Part shown: positions 8,587 through 17,052 of the stretch, one piece after another | How the letters are laid out: each line of letters starts with the position of its first letter | Position numbering within the stretch: the first letter of the stretch is position 1 | From: Caulobacteraceae bacterium | GTDB lineage: Bacteria > Pseudomonadota > Alphaproteobacteria > Caulobacterales > Caulobacteraceae | Assembly: GCA_019247715.1 (NCBI GenBank) | Contig: JAFBAO010000002.1 | Coordinates: 1-49,154 of the forward strand | Length of the DNA: 49,154 nt | Direction of reading: 5' to 3' | Notes under the pieces: generated by a model | Databases searched by the model: none | Told to the model about the DNA's origin: nothing | What the model saw: the letters and a program-made list of their open reading frames with translations, nothing else | Position numbers and translations under genes: made by a program

Positions 8587-10610
8587 ACGTCCAGGTCCTC
8601 GGCGGCGAACTCGGCGTTCTCCTGGATGAAGCGGTAGCGCAACTCCGGCTTTCGCCCCATGAGCGCTTCCACCAGCGCCTCGGCGGTCTCCTCGGCCCTC
8701 GGCAGGCTGATGCGGGCGAGCTGGCGCGTCGCCGGGCTCATGGTGGTTTCCTTGAGCTGGGCGGGCATCATCTCGCCCAGGCCCTTGAAGCGGCCGATCT
8801 CCGGCTTCTTGCCCTTGAAGAGCGTGCCGAGGAGCTGGTCCTTGTGGGCGTCGTCACGGGCGTACTCGGTCTTGCCGCCATGGCTCAGGCGGTAGAGCGG
8901 CGGCAGGGCCAGATACAGACGCCCGGCCCGGATCAGGTCGGGCATGGTCCGGTAGAAGAAGGTGATCAGCAGCGAGGCGATGTGGGCGCCGTCCACGTCC
9001 GCGTCGGTCATGATGATGATGCGCTCGTAGCGCAGGTCCTCTTCGCGGTAACGAGCCCCGGCCTGGGTCCCTAGCGCCAGGGTGAGGTCGGCGAGCTCCT
9101 TGTTGGCGCGCAGCTGATCGAGGCTGGCGGAGGCGACGTTCAGGATCTTGCCGCGCAGGGGCAGGATCGCCTGGGTGCGCCGGTCGCGGGCCTGCTTGGC
9201 CGAGCCGCCGGCGGAGTCGCCCTCGACGATGAAGAGCTCGGTGCCGTCCGCGGCCTGGCCCGAGCAGTCCGCGAGCTTGCCGGGAAGCCTCAGCTTGCGG
9301 GTGGCCGAGGCGCGGGCCACCTCCTTGTCCTTGCGGCGCTTCAGGCGCTCTTCGGCCCGGTCGGCCACGAAGCCCAGCAAGGCGGCGGCGGCCTTGGGCT
9401 GGCCGGCCAGCCAGTGGTCGAAGGGATCGCGAAGCGCGCCCTCCACCAGGCGCTGGGCGTCGGCCGAGGAGAGCCGCTCCTTGGTCTGGCCTTGGAACTC
9501 CGGATTGCGGACGAAGACGCTGATCAGGGCCCCGGCCTGGCCGGCCACGTCGTCGGCGGTGATCAGGGCTCCGCGCTTGTCGCCCACCAACTCGGCGTAG
9601 GCCTTGAGGCCCCGCGTCAGCACGGCCCGCAGGCCCGCCTCGTGGGTGCCGCCCTCCGGGGTGGGGACGGTGTTGCAGTAGGAGCGCATGAAGCCGTCGG
9701 CCTCGCCAAAGCCCTCCGGGGTCCAGGCCACCGCCCATTCCACCGCGCCGGCCTCGCCCTGACGCTCGATCCGTCCGGCGAAAGGTTCGGGCGTCACCGT
9801 CGAGAGGCCCTGGAGGTTCTCGGCCAGGAAGTCGGCCAGGCCGCCCGGGAAATGGAACACCGCCTCGGCGGGCGTGTGGTCGCCAATCCGCTCGGGAGCG
9901 CAGCGCCAGCGGATCTGCACGCCCCGGAAGAGGTAGGCCTTGGAGCGGGCCATGCGGTGCAGGCGGGCGGGCCTGAAGGCGGCGTCCTCGCCGAAGATCA
10001 CCGGGTCGGGGGTGAAGGTCACCGAAGTCCCGTGACGACGGGTGGGGCCCAGCTTCTCCAGCTTCGAGGTGGGCTTGCCGCGCGAGAAGGTCTGGCGCCA
10101 TTCGAAGCCGTCCTTCCAGACGGTCGCCTCCAGCCGCTCGGAAAGGGCGTTGACCACCGAGACCCCCACCCCGTGCAGGCCCCCCGAGGTCTCGTAGGCC
10201 TTGCCCGAGAACTTCCCGCCCGAGTGGAGGACGGTCATGATCACCTCGAGCGCGGACTTGCCCGGGAACTTGGCGTGCGGGTCCACCGGCATGCCGCGCC
10301 CGTCGTCCTTGACGGTGAGTGCGCCGTCGGCGGCCAGGGTGATCTCGATCACCTTGGCGTGGCCGGCCACCGCCTCGTCCATGGCGTTGTCGAGCACCTC
10401 GGCGAAGAGGTGGTGCAGCGCCCGCTCGTCGACCCCGCCGATGTACATGCCCGGACGCTTGCGGACCGGCTCCAAGCCTTCGAGGACCTCGATGTCCTTG
10501 GCCGAATAGGCCGGGCTCGGACGAGGCTCGTGTGCGCCGGCCAGCGGGGCCGACGGCGAGGGGTTCAGGGCGTCATCGAACAGGGAGGGTTGGGCGGCGG
10601 CCTTGGGCAT
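8583..10610 (-). CDS. parE: DNA topoisomerase IV subunit B
   Basis: A 675-residue type IIA topoisomerase ATPase subunit. The GHKL ATP site shows EVLDNAMDEA (71-80), DDGRGMP (102-108) and the GGLHGVGVSVVNALS lid segment. The TOPRIM region has IVEGDSAGGSAKQARDR, LRGKILNV and MTDADVDGAHI, and the C-terminal zone RFKGLGEMMPAQLKETTM is the conserved end. The absence of the long insert found in many proteobacterial GyrB proteins and the N-terminal MPKAAAQPSLFDD-type leader favour ParE over GyrB. It partners with ParC (not in the window) to decatenate chromosomes. A start at ATG 10610 fits the family. Confidence 0.94.
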   Translation of the reverse strand: MPKAAAQPSLFDDALNPSPSAPLAGAHEPRPSPAYSAKDIEVLEGLEPVRKRPGMYIGGVDERALHHLFAEVLDNAMDEAVAGHAKVIEITLAADGALTVKDDGRGMPVDPHAKFPGKSALEVIMTVLHSGGKFSGKAYETSGGLHGVGVSVVNALSERLEATVWKDGFEWRQTFSRGKPTSKLEKLGPTRRHGTSVTFTPDPVIFGEDAAFRPARLHRMARSKAYLFRGVQIRWRCAPERIGDHTPAEAVFHFPGGLADFLAENLQGLSTVTPEPFAGRIERQGEAGAVEWAVAWTPEGFGEADGFMRSYCNTVPTPEGGTHEAGLRAVLTRGLKAYAELVGDKRGALITADDVAGQAGALISVFVRNPEFQGQTKERLSSADAQRLVEGALRDPFDHWLAGQPKAAAALLGFVADRAEERLKRRKDKEVARASATRKLRLPGKLADCSGQAADGTELFIVEGDSAGGSAKQARDRRTQAILPLRGKILNVASASLDQLRANKELADLTLALGTQAGARYREEDLRYERIIIMTDADVDGAHIASLLITFFYRTMPDLIRAGRLYLALPPLYRLSHGGKTEYARDDAHKDQLLGTLFKGKKPEIGRFKGLGEMMPAQLKETTMSPATRQLARISLPRAEETAEALVEALMGRKPELRYRFIQENAEFAAEDLDV

Positions 10611-10694
10611 GGCCTGCTATTAGCAGCGAATCGGGGAGCGGGCAGGGGGCTCGGCGGCGCTCAGCGCGCGAGCGTCCCGAATGGAGGGGCCGAG

Positions 10695-11348
10695 ATGAAC
10701 GGGGCTTGGATCATCTTAGCGGCGGCTATGGCGGCGACCGCCGCCTACGCCCAGCCGGACGACCTCGTCTGCCGCAACGGCGATTTTCCGAGGGAGCAGT
10801 CGAGGTTCGGCCTCGCGAAGGTCCTGGGCCCCGAGCGCCTGAACTTCCTTTCCGACACTGACGGTTGCCCGAGCCAGGCGGCGAGCTGCCGCCAGCGCGC
10901 CTATGTCGTGGCCGGCGACCTGTTGCTGACCGGCCGCAGCCACGGGGCCTATGTCTGCGCCTTCTTCCCCGGTCGGGGAGGGGGAAGCGCCGGCTGGGTC
11001 CCCCGTGAGCGGCTTGCCCCGGCGCCCGCAGCGGCTTCGCCGCCGCTCACGGCCTGGCTCGGACGCTGGGCCGACGGCGACGACGCCATCGCGCTCAGCG
11101 CCAAGGGGGCGCTGCTCTCGGCCGACGGCGAGGCCTATTGGCCTTCCGCCCACACCTCGCGGCCAGGCGGCCCGAATCTCGGCGAGCTCAGCGGCGCGGC
11201 AAAGCCTGACGGGGGCCGGGCGGTGATCGGCGAGGCCGACGGCTGCCAGGCCGTCCTCACCCTGGTCGGGGATCTGCTGGTGGTCGCCGACAACAACGGT
11301 TGCGGCGGCATGAACGTCAGCTTCACCGGTGTCTACCGTCGCAAGTGA
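10695..11348 (+). CDS. Secreted SH3-like/beta-barrel protein of unknown function
   Basis: A 217-residue protein with a signal peptide (residues 1-19, probable cleavage after AYA). Residues 70-108 (VVAGDLLLTGR ... GWVPRERL) resemble a bacterial SH3 domain. The C-terminal half (115-217) is a run of short beta strands ending NNGCGGMNVSFTGVYRRK, a tail I associate with a family of uncharacterised periplasmic proteins. Six cysteines in the mature part suggest disulfides. The ATG at 10695 is chosen because GAGGGG lies upstream and the signal peptide follows directly; the longer frame upstream is a parE shadow. Divergent from parE. Function unknown. Confidence 0.72.
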   Translation: MNGAWIILAAAMAATAAYAQPDDLVCRNGDFPREQSRFGLAKVLGPERLNFLSDTDGCPSQAASCRQRAYVVAGDLLLTGRSHGAYVCAFFPGRGGGSAGWVPRERLAPAPAAASPPLTAWLGRWADGDDAIALSAKGALLSADGEAYWPSAHTSRPGGPNLGELSGAAKPDGGRAVIGEADGCQAVLTLVGDLLVVADNNGCGGMNVSFTGVYRRK

Positions 11349-11360
11349 GCGCCAAGCCCA

Positions 11361-11387
11361 GGCCGACGGCGGCTGTCGCCGCCGGCC
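11361..11387. terminator. GC-rich hairpin between convergent genes
   Basis: The sequence CGGCGGC, a short loop and GCCGCCG form a compact stem of about 7 pairs just after the stop of the secreted SH3-like gene and before the convergent end of a small membrane-protein gene. There is no clear T-run on either strand, so it may only be a weak or factor-assisted terminator. Confidence 0.3.
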
Positions 11388-11398
11388 GGGCGGCGGCC

Positions 11399-11563
11399 TC
11401 AGAGCGGCGGCGTCACGAACAGCCAGCTGACGAATGCAAGCAAGCCCACCATGCCCGCCCCGAACACCATCGAGGCGAACCGTCGGCCAGGCCGCGCGGC
11501 AGGACGCATCGGGGAATGGGAATGCTTGGACGGCTGCAAGGCCGGATACGCGAACTTCGTCAT
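11399..11563 (-). CDS. Small single-pass membrane protein, 54 residues
   Basis: A short protein with a basic, polar N-terminus (MTKFAYPALQPSKHSHSP) followed by an arginine cluster and one C-terminal membrane helix (about residues 32-52, FASMVFGAGMVGLLAFVSWLF). The ATG at 11563 is preferred over an ATG 24 bases upstream because GGGGCGAG lies about 5 bases before it. The topology predicts an inner-membrane protein with a cytoplasmic N-terminus. It is not recognised as a named family. It lies on the same strand as the next small membrane-protein gene, about 107 bases away. Confidence 0.55.
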   Translation of the reverse strand: MTKFAYPALQPSKHSHSPMRPAARPGRRFASMVFGAGMVGLLAFVSWLFVTPPL

Positions 11564-11670
11564 GGTTCTCGCCCCACGCGGGAGCATCCCCTCAGCTCTA
11601 CAATAGGCAGGAAACAGTTAAGGTTCCAGCAACCAGAGCCTCGGCGCCTCACATGCGCGTGTAGGCGGCT

Positions 11671-11898
11671 TTACCCGGAGGTGGGCGCCTCGCCCACCGC
11701 ATGGTTGACAACCGGCGGGGCCGGCTGGGATTCCACATAGGCCCACGCGGCGACGCCAATGACGACGAAGGCGCCCAGGATCGCCGGCATGATCCAGCGT
11801 TTGGATTCCCCCGGCTCGTGGGTGCGGATAAGGACAGAATTATGGACGACCGGCTCGTCGCTTGCGGACGGCCCGGAAGTGGTCCGGTTCACAGACAT
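11671..11898 (-). CDS. Small single-pass membrane protein, 75 residues
   Basis: The protein has a 35-residue polar N-terminus, the sequence KRWIMPAILGAFVVIGVAAWAYV as a single membrane helix (about residues 33-56), and a short proline-rich periplasmic end. GGAGGT lies about 10 bases before the chosen ATG at 11898; an in-frame upstream ATG at 11931 is poorer. A stress-type promoter candidate lies 40-60 bases upstream. Function unknown. With its neighbour it makes a pair of tiny membrane proteins on the minus strand. Confidence 0.6.
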   Translation of the reverse strand: MSVNRTTSGPSASDEPVVHNSVLIRTHEPGESKRWIMPAILGAFVVIGVAAWAYVESQPAPPVVNHAVGEAPTSG

Positions 11899-11936
11899 GG
11901 TGAGTACGACCTCCAAAGGTCGCGTCGACACCGCGG

Positions 11937-11960
11937 AACGCGCAGCTCAGCGGAAGTTCC
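11937..11960 (-). promoter_or_regulatory. Candidate EcfG (general stress sigma factor) promoter
   Basis: On the minus strand GGAAC (11960-11956) is followed, 15 bases on, by CGTT (11940-11937). This resembles the alphaproteobacterial EcfG/sigma-T consensus GGAAC-N16/17-CGTT, one base short in spacing. It lies about 39 bases before the ATG of the small membrane protein at 11898, a plausible leader length. Confidence 0.3.
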
Positions 11961-12111
11961 GCAGCATTCGCAACGCTTTCCCGATGATAGCGATTCTCGG
12001 GCGGTCGCGCTAGTCGGCCCCGCCGGCGGGTCAAGTGTGACGTTCCGGTCACAGGCGTGAGGCCGAATCCATCCGGGACGAAATAGCGGCTTGCACGCAG
12101 CCCATTGCCGG

Positions 12112-12149
12112 AAAAAAAGTGGCTCAGCGAACGCGAAGTTCGCCGAGCC
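12112..12149 (-). terminator. Rho-independent terminator reading the minus strand
   Basis: Read on the minus strand, GGCTCGGCGAAC and GTTCGCTGAGCC form a 12-pair stem with one mismatch around a TTCGC loop. It is followed two bases later by seven T residues (12118-12112). This is a textbook intrinsic terminator. It lies about 160 bases beyond the stop of the metallo-hydrolase gene, the nearest minus-strand gene upstream. Confidence 0.75.
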
Positions 12150-12211
12150 TGAAGTCATCCACGGGGGCTGGGGGGCAGCCTCCCGGGGGAGCTGCGAGGC
12201 GGAGGGGAAAT

Positions 12212-12247
12212 GCCTGCAGCAGCGCATCAGATGCGCTGTCTGCAGGC
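12212..12247. repeat. Long imperfect hairpin
   Basis: GCCTGCAG pairs with CTGCAGGC (8 pairs) and, after a small internal loop, AGCGCAT pairs with ATGCGCT (7 pairs) around a 3-base CAG loop. It lies between the metallo-hydrolase stop and the minus-strand terminator and could be part of a small RNA or a 3' stabilising stem. Confidence 0.6.
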
Positions 12248-12307
12248 GCCTTTCAAGTCAACTATTCTTAATGACCGCCAAAAAGTGGCGCCTTGACTCC
12301 GGCCGGC

Positions 12308-13006
12308 TCAGGCGCCTGGTCCGGCCTGGGCGCGCATGGCCGCCAGCGCCCGGTCGGAGACGAAGGGGTTGGTCGCCCGCTCGCGGCCGAAGGTCGACAC
12401 TTCGTTGTGGCCCGGCACGAAGGTGACGTCGTCGCCCAGCGGCCACAGCTTGCCGGTGATCGAGGCGATCAGGTCGGGGAAGCTGCCGCGCGGAAAGTCG
12501 GTGCGGCCGATCGACCCGGCGAAGAGCACGTCGCCCACCTGGGCGAAGCGGGCGTCGCGGTTGAAGAAGACGATGTGGCCGGGCGTGTGCCCCGGGCAGT
12601 GGACGACCTCCCACTCGGTCTCCCCGAGGGTCACCTTGTCGCCGTCGTGCAGCCAACGATCGGTGACGAAGGGCTTGGCGTCCGGCATTCCGAAACGCGC
12701 TCCGCTGTCGCCGAGGCCGTCGATGAGGAACTGATCGTCCGGGTGGGGCCCTTCGATGGGGACACCGGTGGCCTCCTTCAGCGCGGCCGTCCCGCCGGCG
12801 TGGTCGAGGTGGCCGTGGGTCACCCAGATCTTCTCCAGCGTCAGCCCCTGATCCTTGAGGATGGCGAGCAGCCTTGGCACCTCGCCGCCCGGGTCGATCA
12901 CCGCCGCCTTCCTGGTCTTGGCGCACCAGACGATGGTGCAGTTCTGCTGCAACGGCGTCACCGGGGCGACGACGGCGCGGATCGGGGGGCCTGGGGTCTC
13001 GTCCAT
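12308..13006 (-). CDS. Metallo-beta-lactamase-fold hydrolase (glyoxalase II/YcbL-like)
   Basis: A 232-residue protein with the complete MBL metal site: THGHLDHAGG (H64, H66, D68, H69), the CPGHTPGH histidine in the middle, a D in FAQVGDVLFAGSIGRTDF, and a C-terminal FVPGHNE histidine. The SIGRTDFP segment and the short length resemble YcbL-type, single-domain glyoxalase II-like hydrolases of thioesters such as S-lactoylglutathione; the substrate is not certain. Start is the ATG at 13006 (MDETPG), preferred to a frame-extended start 36 bases upstream with no conserved sequence. Divergent from the permease gene. Confidence 0.88.
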   Translation of the reverse strand: MDETPGPPIRAVVAPVTPLQQNCTIVWCAKTRKAAVIDPGGEVPRLLAILKDQGLTLEKIWVTHGHLDHAGGTAALKEATGVPIEGPHPDDQFLIDGLGDSGARFGMPDAKPFVTDRWLHDGDKVTLGETEWEVVHCPGHTPGHIVFFNRDARFAQVGDVLFAGSIGRTDFPRGSFPDLIASITGKLWPLGDDVTFVPGHNEVSTFGRERATNPFVSDRALAAMRAQAGPGA

Positions 13007-13125
13007 GGCGATGAGAATAGGGGCGCGCCGGCCGCTTCGCAAAGCCGCGGCGGGCCGCCCGTTGCTCCCCCGGGCGACGCATGCCTAATCTCACAGGCCG
13101 ACTGCCGGGGGAAATCGTCAGCGTG

Positions 13126-14598
13126 ATGAAACTTTTCGCCAAGAAGCCCATCGAGGTGCTGCTCGCCCAGGCCGCCGAGCAGGGGGACGGAACCTTGAAG
13201 CGGGGCCTCGGCCCCTTCGCCCTCACCATGCTGGGCATCGGCTCGATCATCGGGGCGGGGATCTTCATCCTCACCGGCCAGCAGGCGGCCATCAACGCCG
13301 GGCCGGCGATCCTCCTGTCGTTCGTGCTGGCGGGGATCACCTGCGCCTGCGCGGCGCTGTGCTACGCCGAGCTGGCCTCGATGATCCCGGTCTCGGGCTC
13401 GGCCTACACCTACGCCTACGCGACCCTGGGCGAGTTCGTGGCCTGGATCATCGCCTGGGACCTGATCGTGGAGTACCTGTTCGCCGCCTCGACGGTGGCG
13501 GCGGGCTGGTCAGGCCACCTGGGCGATCTCCTGAACGGCTTCGGCCTGGCGGTGCCGCCGCAATGGGCGAGCGCGCCCTACAAGTTCGTGGGCGACCACT
13601 TCGTCCACACCGGCGCCATCCTCAATCTGCCGGCCATCGGCATCGTGCTCCTGATGGCCGCCATCCTGATCTCGGGGATCACCGAGAGCGCCACGGTCAA
13701 CAACGTGATCGTGGCCCTCAAGGTCAGCATCGTGGTGCTGGTGATCGTGATCGGGTTCGCCTTCATCGATCCGGCGCTGTGGAAGCCCTTCATCCCGCCG
13801 GCCACCCACGACGCCAACGGGGAGCACTTCGGCTTCAAGGGGATCCTCACCGCCGCGGGGGTGATCTTCTTCGCCTACATCGGCTTCGAGACCGTCTCCA
13901 CCGCCGCCCAGGAGGCGCGCGATCCGCAGCGGACCATGCCGATCGGGCTCCTGGCCTCGCTGGGGATCTGCACGGTGCTCTACATCCTTATGAGCCTGGT
14001 GATCACCGGTCTTGCGCCCTATCACACCCTCAACAACGCCCACCCGGTGAGCGCGGCGCTGGCCAGCCACCCGCAGCTCCATTGGCTGCGCCAGGTGGTG
14101 AACCTCGGCGTGGCGGTGGGGCTGGGCTCGACCATCCTCAGCCTGCTCTACGGCCAGTCGCGGATCTTCTACTCCATGGCCCGCGACGGGCTGCTGCCGC
14201 CCTTCTTCGGGACCCTGCTGAAGGGCCGCCGCACCCCCTGGATCGGCACCCTGATCACCGCCGCCTTCGCGGGCCTCGCCGCCGGACTGCTGCCGCTGGA
14301 CGTGCTGGGCGAGCTGGTCTCCATCGGCACGCTGATGGCCTTCGCCCTGATCTGCGCCGGGGTGATGTACCTTCGGATCACCCGCCCGGACCTGCCGCGC
14401 AGCTTCAAGACCCCCTGGTGGCCCGGCACCGCCGTCATCGGCATCCTCGCCTGCCTGTGGCTGATCAGCGGGCTAGGCGCGCCCACCTTCATCCGCCTGG
14501 TGGTCTGGATGGCGATCGGGCTGGTGGTCTACTTCGGCTACGCCTACTGGCACTCCCGCTACCATGAGCGGAAGCTCGCCGCGGCCCCGGCGGAGTGA
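13126..14598 (+). CDS. Amino-acid permease, APC superfamily (CAT-like)
   Basis: A 490-residue inner-membrane transporter with about 12 helices. The first helix contains GIGSIIGAGIFILTG, the unwound substrate-binding motif of the APC superfamily. YAELASMIPVSGSAYTYAYATLGE is also characteristic, and FFAYIGFETVSTAAQEARDPQRTMP is the conserved helix 6/loop of the cationic amino-acid transporter group. Cationic or broad amino-acid uptake is therefore likely, but specificity is not fixed. The ATG at 13126 (MKLFAKKP) fits homologues; the in-frame ATG at 13081 is less likely. The stop overlaps the GTG of hrpB. Confidence 0.92.
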   Translation: MKLFAKKPIEVLLAQAAEQGDGTLKRGLGPFALTMLGIGSIIGAGIFILTGQQAAINAGPAILLSFVLAGITCACAALCYAELASMIPVSGSAYTYAYATLGEFVAWIIAWDLIVEYLFAASTVAAGWSGHLGDLLNGFGLAVPPQWASAPYKFVGDHFVHTGAILNLPAIGIVLLMAAILISGITESATVNNVIVALKVSIVVLVIVIGFAFIDPALWKPFIPPATHDANGEHFGFKGILTAAGVIFFAYIGFETVSTAAQEARDPQRTMPIGLLASLGICTVLYILMSLVITGLAPYHTLNNAHPVSAALASHPQLHWLRQVVNLGVAVGLGSTILSLLYGQSRIFYSMARDGLLPPFFGTLLKGRRTPWIGTLITAAFAGLAAGLLPLDVLGELVSIGTLMAFALICAGVMYLRITRPDLPRSFKTPWWPGTAVIGILACLWLISGLGAPTFIRLVVWMAIGLVVYFGYAYWHSRYHERKLAAAPAE

Positions 14599-17042
14599 CG
14601 GAAGGGGCCGCGCTTCCGATCCATGAGGCGTTGCCGGCGCTGAAGGCGGCGCTGGCGGACAGGCCGAACGCGGTGCTGGTCGCTCCGCCCGGCGCCGGCA
14701 AGACCACCGTGACGCCGCTGGCGCTGCTGGACGAGGCTTGGGCCGCCGGCGCCAAGCTCATCGTGCTCGAGCCCCGGCGTCTGGCCGCCCGGGCGGCGGC
14801 GGCGAGGATGGCGCGGACCCTCGGCGGGCCGGTGGGCGAGAGCGTGGGCTTGCGGGTGCGGCTCGAGACCCGGGTCTCGGCGAGGACCCGGATCGAGGTG
14901 GTGACCGAGGGAGTCTTCACCCGGATGGTCCTGGAGGATCCCGGGCTGGACGGCGTGGCCGGCGTCCTCTTCGATGAGTTCCACGAGCGCAGCCTCGAGG
15001 GTGACCTGGGTCTCGCCCTCGCCCGCGACGCCCAGCGGCTGCTGCGTCCCGAGCTGCGGTTGCTGGTCATGTCGGCCACCCTCGATCCGGCCCCGGTGGC
15101 CAAGCTCCTGGGTGATGCGCCCGTGATCGAGAGCCGCGGCCGCGCCTTCGCGGTGGCGACACGCCACCTCGGCCGCGATCCGGCGCTGCGGATCGAGGAG
15201 CAGGCGGTTCGGGCGGTGCTGAAGGCGCTCGCCGAGGAGGACGGGAGCGTGCTGGTGTTCCTGCCCGGCCAGGGCGAGATCCTCAGGGTCGCCGAGCGGC
15301 TGGCCGAGCGGCTCGACCGCCCCGACATCGATATCGCGCCGCTCTACGGCGCCTTGCCGCCGGCGGCCCAGGACCGGGCGATCGCCCCGGCGCCTGCCGG
15401 GCGGCGCAAGGTGGTCCTCGCCACTTCGGTGGCCGAGACCAGCCTCACCATCGAGGGGGTGCGGGTGGTGGTGGACGCGGGCCTCTCGCGCGTCCCGAGA
15501 TTCGATCCCGGCAGCGGGCTCACCCGGCTGGAGACCGTGCGGGTCTCGGCGGCGGCCGCCGACCAGCGGCGCGGGCGCGCCGGTCGCACCGGGCCCGGGG
15601 TCTGCTACCGGCTCTGGGACGAGCGCGAGACCCGCGGCCTCGCGCCCTTCGACCGGCCGGAGATCCTGGAGGCCGACCTCTCGCGCCTCGCCCTCGACCT
15701 CGCGCGCTGGGGGGCCAGGGACGGGGCCGGGCTCGCGTTCCTCGATCCGCCGCCGGCGGCCGCCCTCGCGGAGGCCCGCGCCCTGCTGGCGCGGCTTGGG
15801 GCGCTGGACCGGGAGGGCGCGCTCACCGATCACGGGCGGCGGATGAGCGCGCTGCCGCTGCCACCGCGCCTCGCCCACATGCTGCTGCGCGCCGGCGCTT
15901 CCGGCCAGGCCGAGCGGGGGGCGAGGATCGCCGCCCTGATGGTGGAACGCGGACTGGGCGGGCGGGCCGTCGACCTGGAAGCGCGGCTGGACGCTTTCGG
16001 GCGCGACCGCGGCGCCCGCGCCAGGGATGCTGCGGCCCTCGCCCGCCGCTGGGCCGCCGACGCCGGGCCCGTCCGGGCCGCGCCGCCGCTTTCCGACGCG
16101 CTTCTGATCGGCGAAGCCTTCCCCGAGCGGATCGCCAAGGCCCGCGGCGGACTGGGGCATTTCCAGCTCACGAGCGGGCGCGGCGTCTTCATGGACGAGG
16201 CCGAGCCGCTGGCCCGCGCGCCCTGGCTCGCCGTGGCAGAGCTCGGCGGCGGCGCCGCCCGCGACCGCATCCTGCTCGCCGCCGCCCTCGATCCGGCCGA
16301 GCTCGCAGACGCCTTCGCCGGGCGCCTGGAACGCGAGGACCGGCTCGAACCCGACGCCGCCGGCCGCTTCCGGGCCTCGCAGGTCGTGTGGCTCGGCCGG
16401 CTGGCGCTCGAGGAACGGACCGTCTCCGAACCCGACCCCGGGCTCTTGCTGGGCGCGCTGCTGGGCGAGGTGCGCCGCCGGGGATTGGCCGCCCTGCCGT
16501 GGGGGGAGAGTTCTTCGCGCCTCAGAAGCCGGGCCGAGTTCCTGCGGGGACTCGGCCGCGAGGCGCCGGATCTCTCGGACGCGGCCCTCTTGGCGCGCCT
16601 GGAGGAATGGCTGGCGCCGGCGCTTGCCGGCAAACGCGCACTGGCCGAGCTGGACGACGTGGCGCTCGCCCAGGCCCTCGGGATGCTCATCCCCCACGAG
16701 GCCCGGCGCCGGCTCGACCGGGAAGCGCCGGAACGGTTCGAGGCGCCCACCGGTTCGCGCCTTTCCATCGACTACGCCGCCGAGGGCGGTCCGCGGGTGG
16801 ATGTGCGGGCGCAGGAGCTGTTCGGGCTCACCGCTCATCCGACGGTGGGCGCCGTCCCGCTCGTGCTGGCGCTGCTGTCGCCGGCCCACCGTCCGATCCA
16901 ACTCACCCGCGACCTGCCGGGATTCTGGCGGGGCGCCTGGTCCGAGGTGCGCAAGGAGATGCGCGGCCGTTACCCCAAGCACGCCTGGCCCGAGGACCCC
17001 GCCAGCGCCGCTCCCACCACGCGGGCCAAGCCGAGGCCGTGA
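14595..17042 (+). CDS. hrpB: ATP-dependent RNA helicase HrpB
   Basis: An 815-residue DEAH-family helicase. Motif I is APPGAGKTT (30-38) and motif II is the HrpB-specific DEFH (127-130) with ERSLEGDLGLA. SATLDP and the RRGRAGRTGPGVCYRLW segment (motif VI) follow. The long C-terminal HrpB domain ends with PGFWRGAWSEVRKEMRGRYPKH, a highly conserved family tail. The biological role of HrpB is poorly understood; RNA processing is inferred from the family. The GTG start lies in a GTGA overlap with the permease stop. It converges on the methyltransferase gene 10 bases away. Confidence 0.94.
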   Translation: MTEGAALPIHEALPALKAALADRPNAVLVAPPGAGKTTVTPLALLDEAWAAGAKLIVLEPRRLAARAAAARMARTLGGPVGESVGLRVRLETRVSARTRIEVVTEGVFTRMVLEDPGLDGVAGVLFDEFHERSLEGDLGLALARDAQRLLRPELRLLVMSATLDPAPVAKLLGDAPVIESRGRAFAVATRHLGRDPALRIEEQAVRAVLKALAEEDGSVLVFLPGQGEILRVAERLAERLDRPDIDIAPLYGALPPAAQDRAIAPAPAGRRKVVLATSVAETSLTIEGVRVVVDAGLSRVPRFDPGSGLTRLETVRVSAAAADQRRGRAGRTGPGVCYRLWDERETRGLAPFDRPEILEADLSRLALDLARWGARDGAGLAFLDPPPAAALAEARALLARLGALDREGALTDHGRRMSALPLPPRLAHMLLRAGASGQAERGARIAALMVERGLGGRAVDLEARLDAFGRDRGARARDAAALARRWAADAGPVRAAPPLSDALLIGEAFPERIAKARGGLGHFQLTSGRGVFMDEAEPLARAPWLAVAELGGGAARDRILLAAALDPAELADAFAGRLEREDRLEPDAAGRFRASQVVWLGRLALEERTVSEPDPGLLLGALLGEVRRRGLAALPWGESSSRLRSRAEFLRGLGREAPDLSDAALLARLEEWLAPALAGKRALAELDDVALAQALGMLIPHEARRRLDREAPERFEAPTGSRLSIDYAAEGGPRVDVRAQELFGLTAHPTVGAVPLVLALLSPAHRPIQLTRDLPGFWRGAWSEVRKEMRGRYPKHAWPEDPASAAPTTRAKPRP

Positions 17043-17052
17043 GTCCAGGCGG

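Larger units (their letters stand above)
11899..12307. other. 409-base gene-poor interval with structured elements
   Basis: No convincing protein gene is found between the small membrane-protein gene and the metallo-hydrolase gene. The interval holds a stress-type promoter candidate (11937-11960), an inverted repeat TGTGAC-6-GTCACA (12036-12053), a minus-strand intrinsic terminator (12112-12149), a long hairpin (12212-12247) and a small CGCCA/TGGCG hairpin (12276-12290). The minus strand from about 12305 to 12110 is either the 3' untranslated region of the metallo-hydrolase gene or a separate small RNA. Confidence 0.5.

Noticed and set aside
9414..10694. Upstream extension of the secreted SH3-like gene
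   Set aside because: This part mirrors parE; the signal peptide and ribosome-binding site fix the start at 10695.
12036..12053. CRP/FNR-like site TGTGA...TCACA
   Set aside because: The half sites are 8 bases apart, not 6, and lie about 140 bases from the nearest start, so a CRP-type site is not supported.
11889..12227. Minus-strand open frame of 112 codons across the intergenic terminator
   Set aside because: The reading spans the terminator hairpin and T-run and lacks a ribosome-binding site; a translation of structured DNA is more likely than a gene.
14559..16982. 807-codon frame antisense to hrpB
   Set aside because: A high-GC shadow; the plus strand has a complete HrpB with all motifs.
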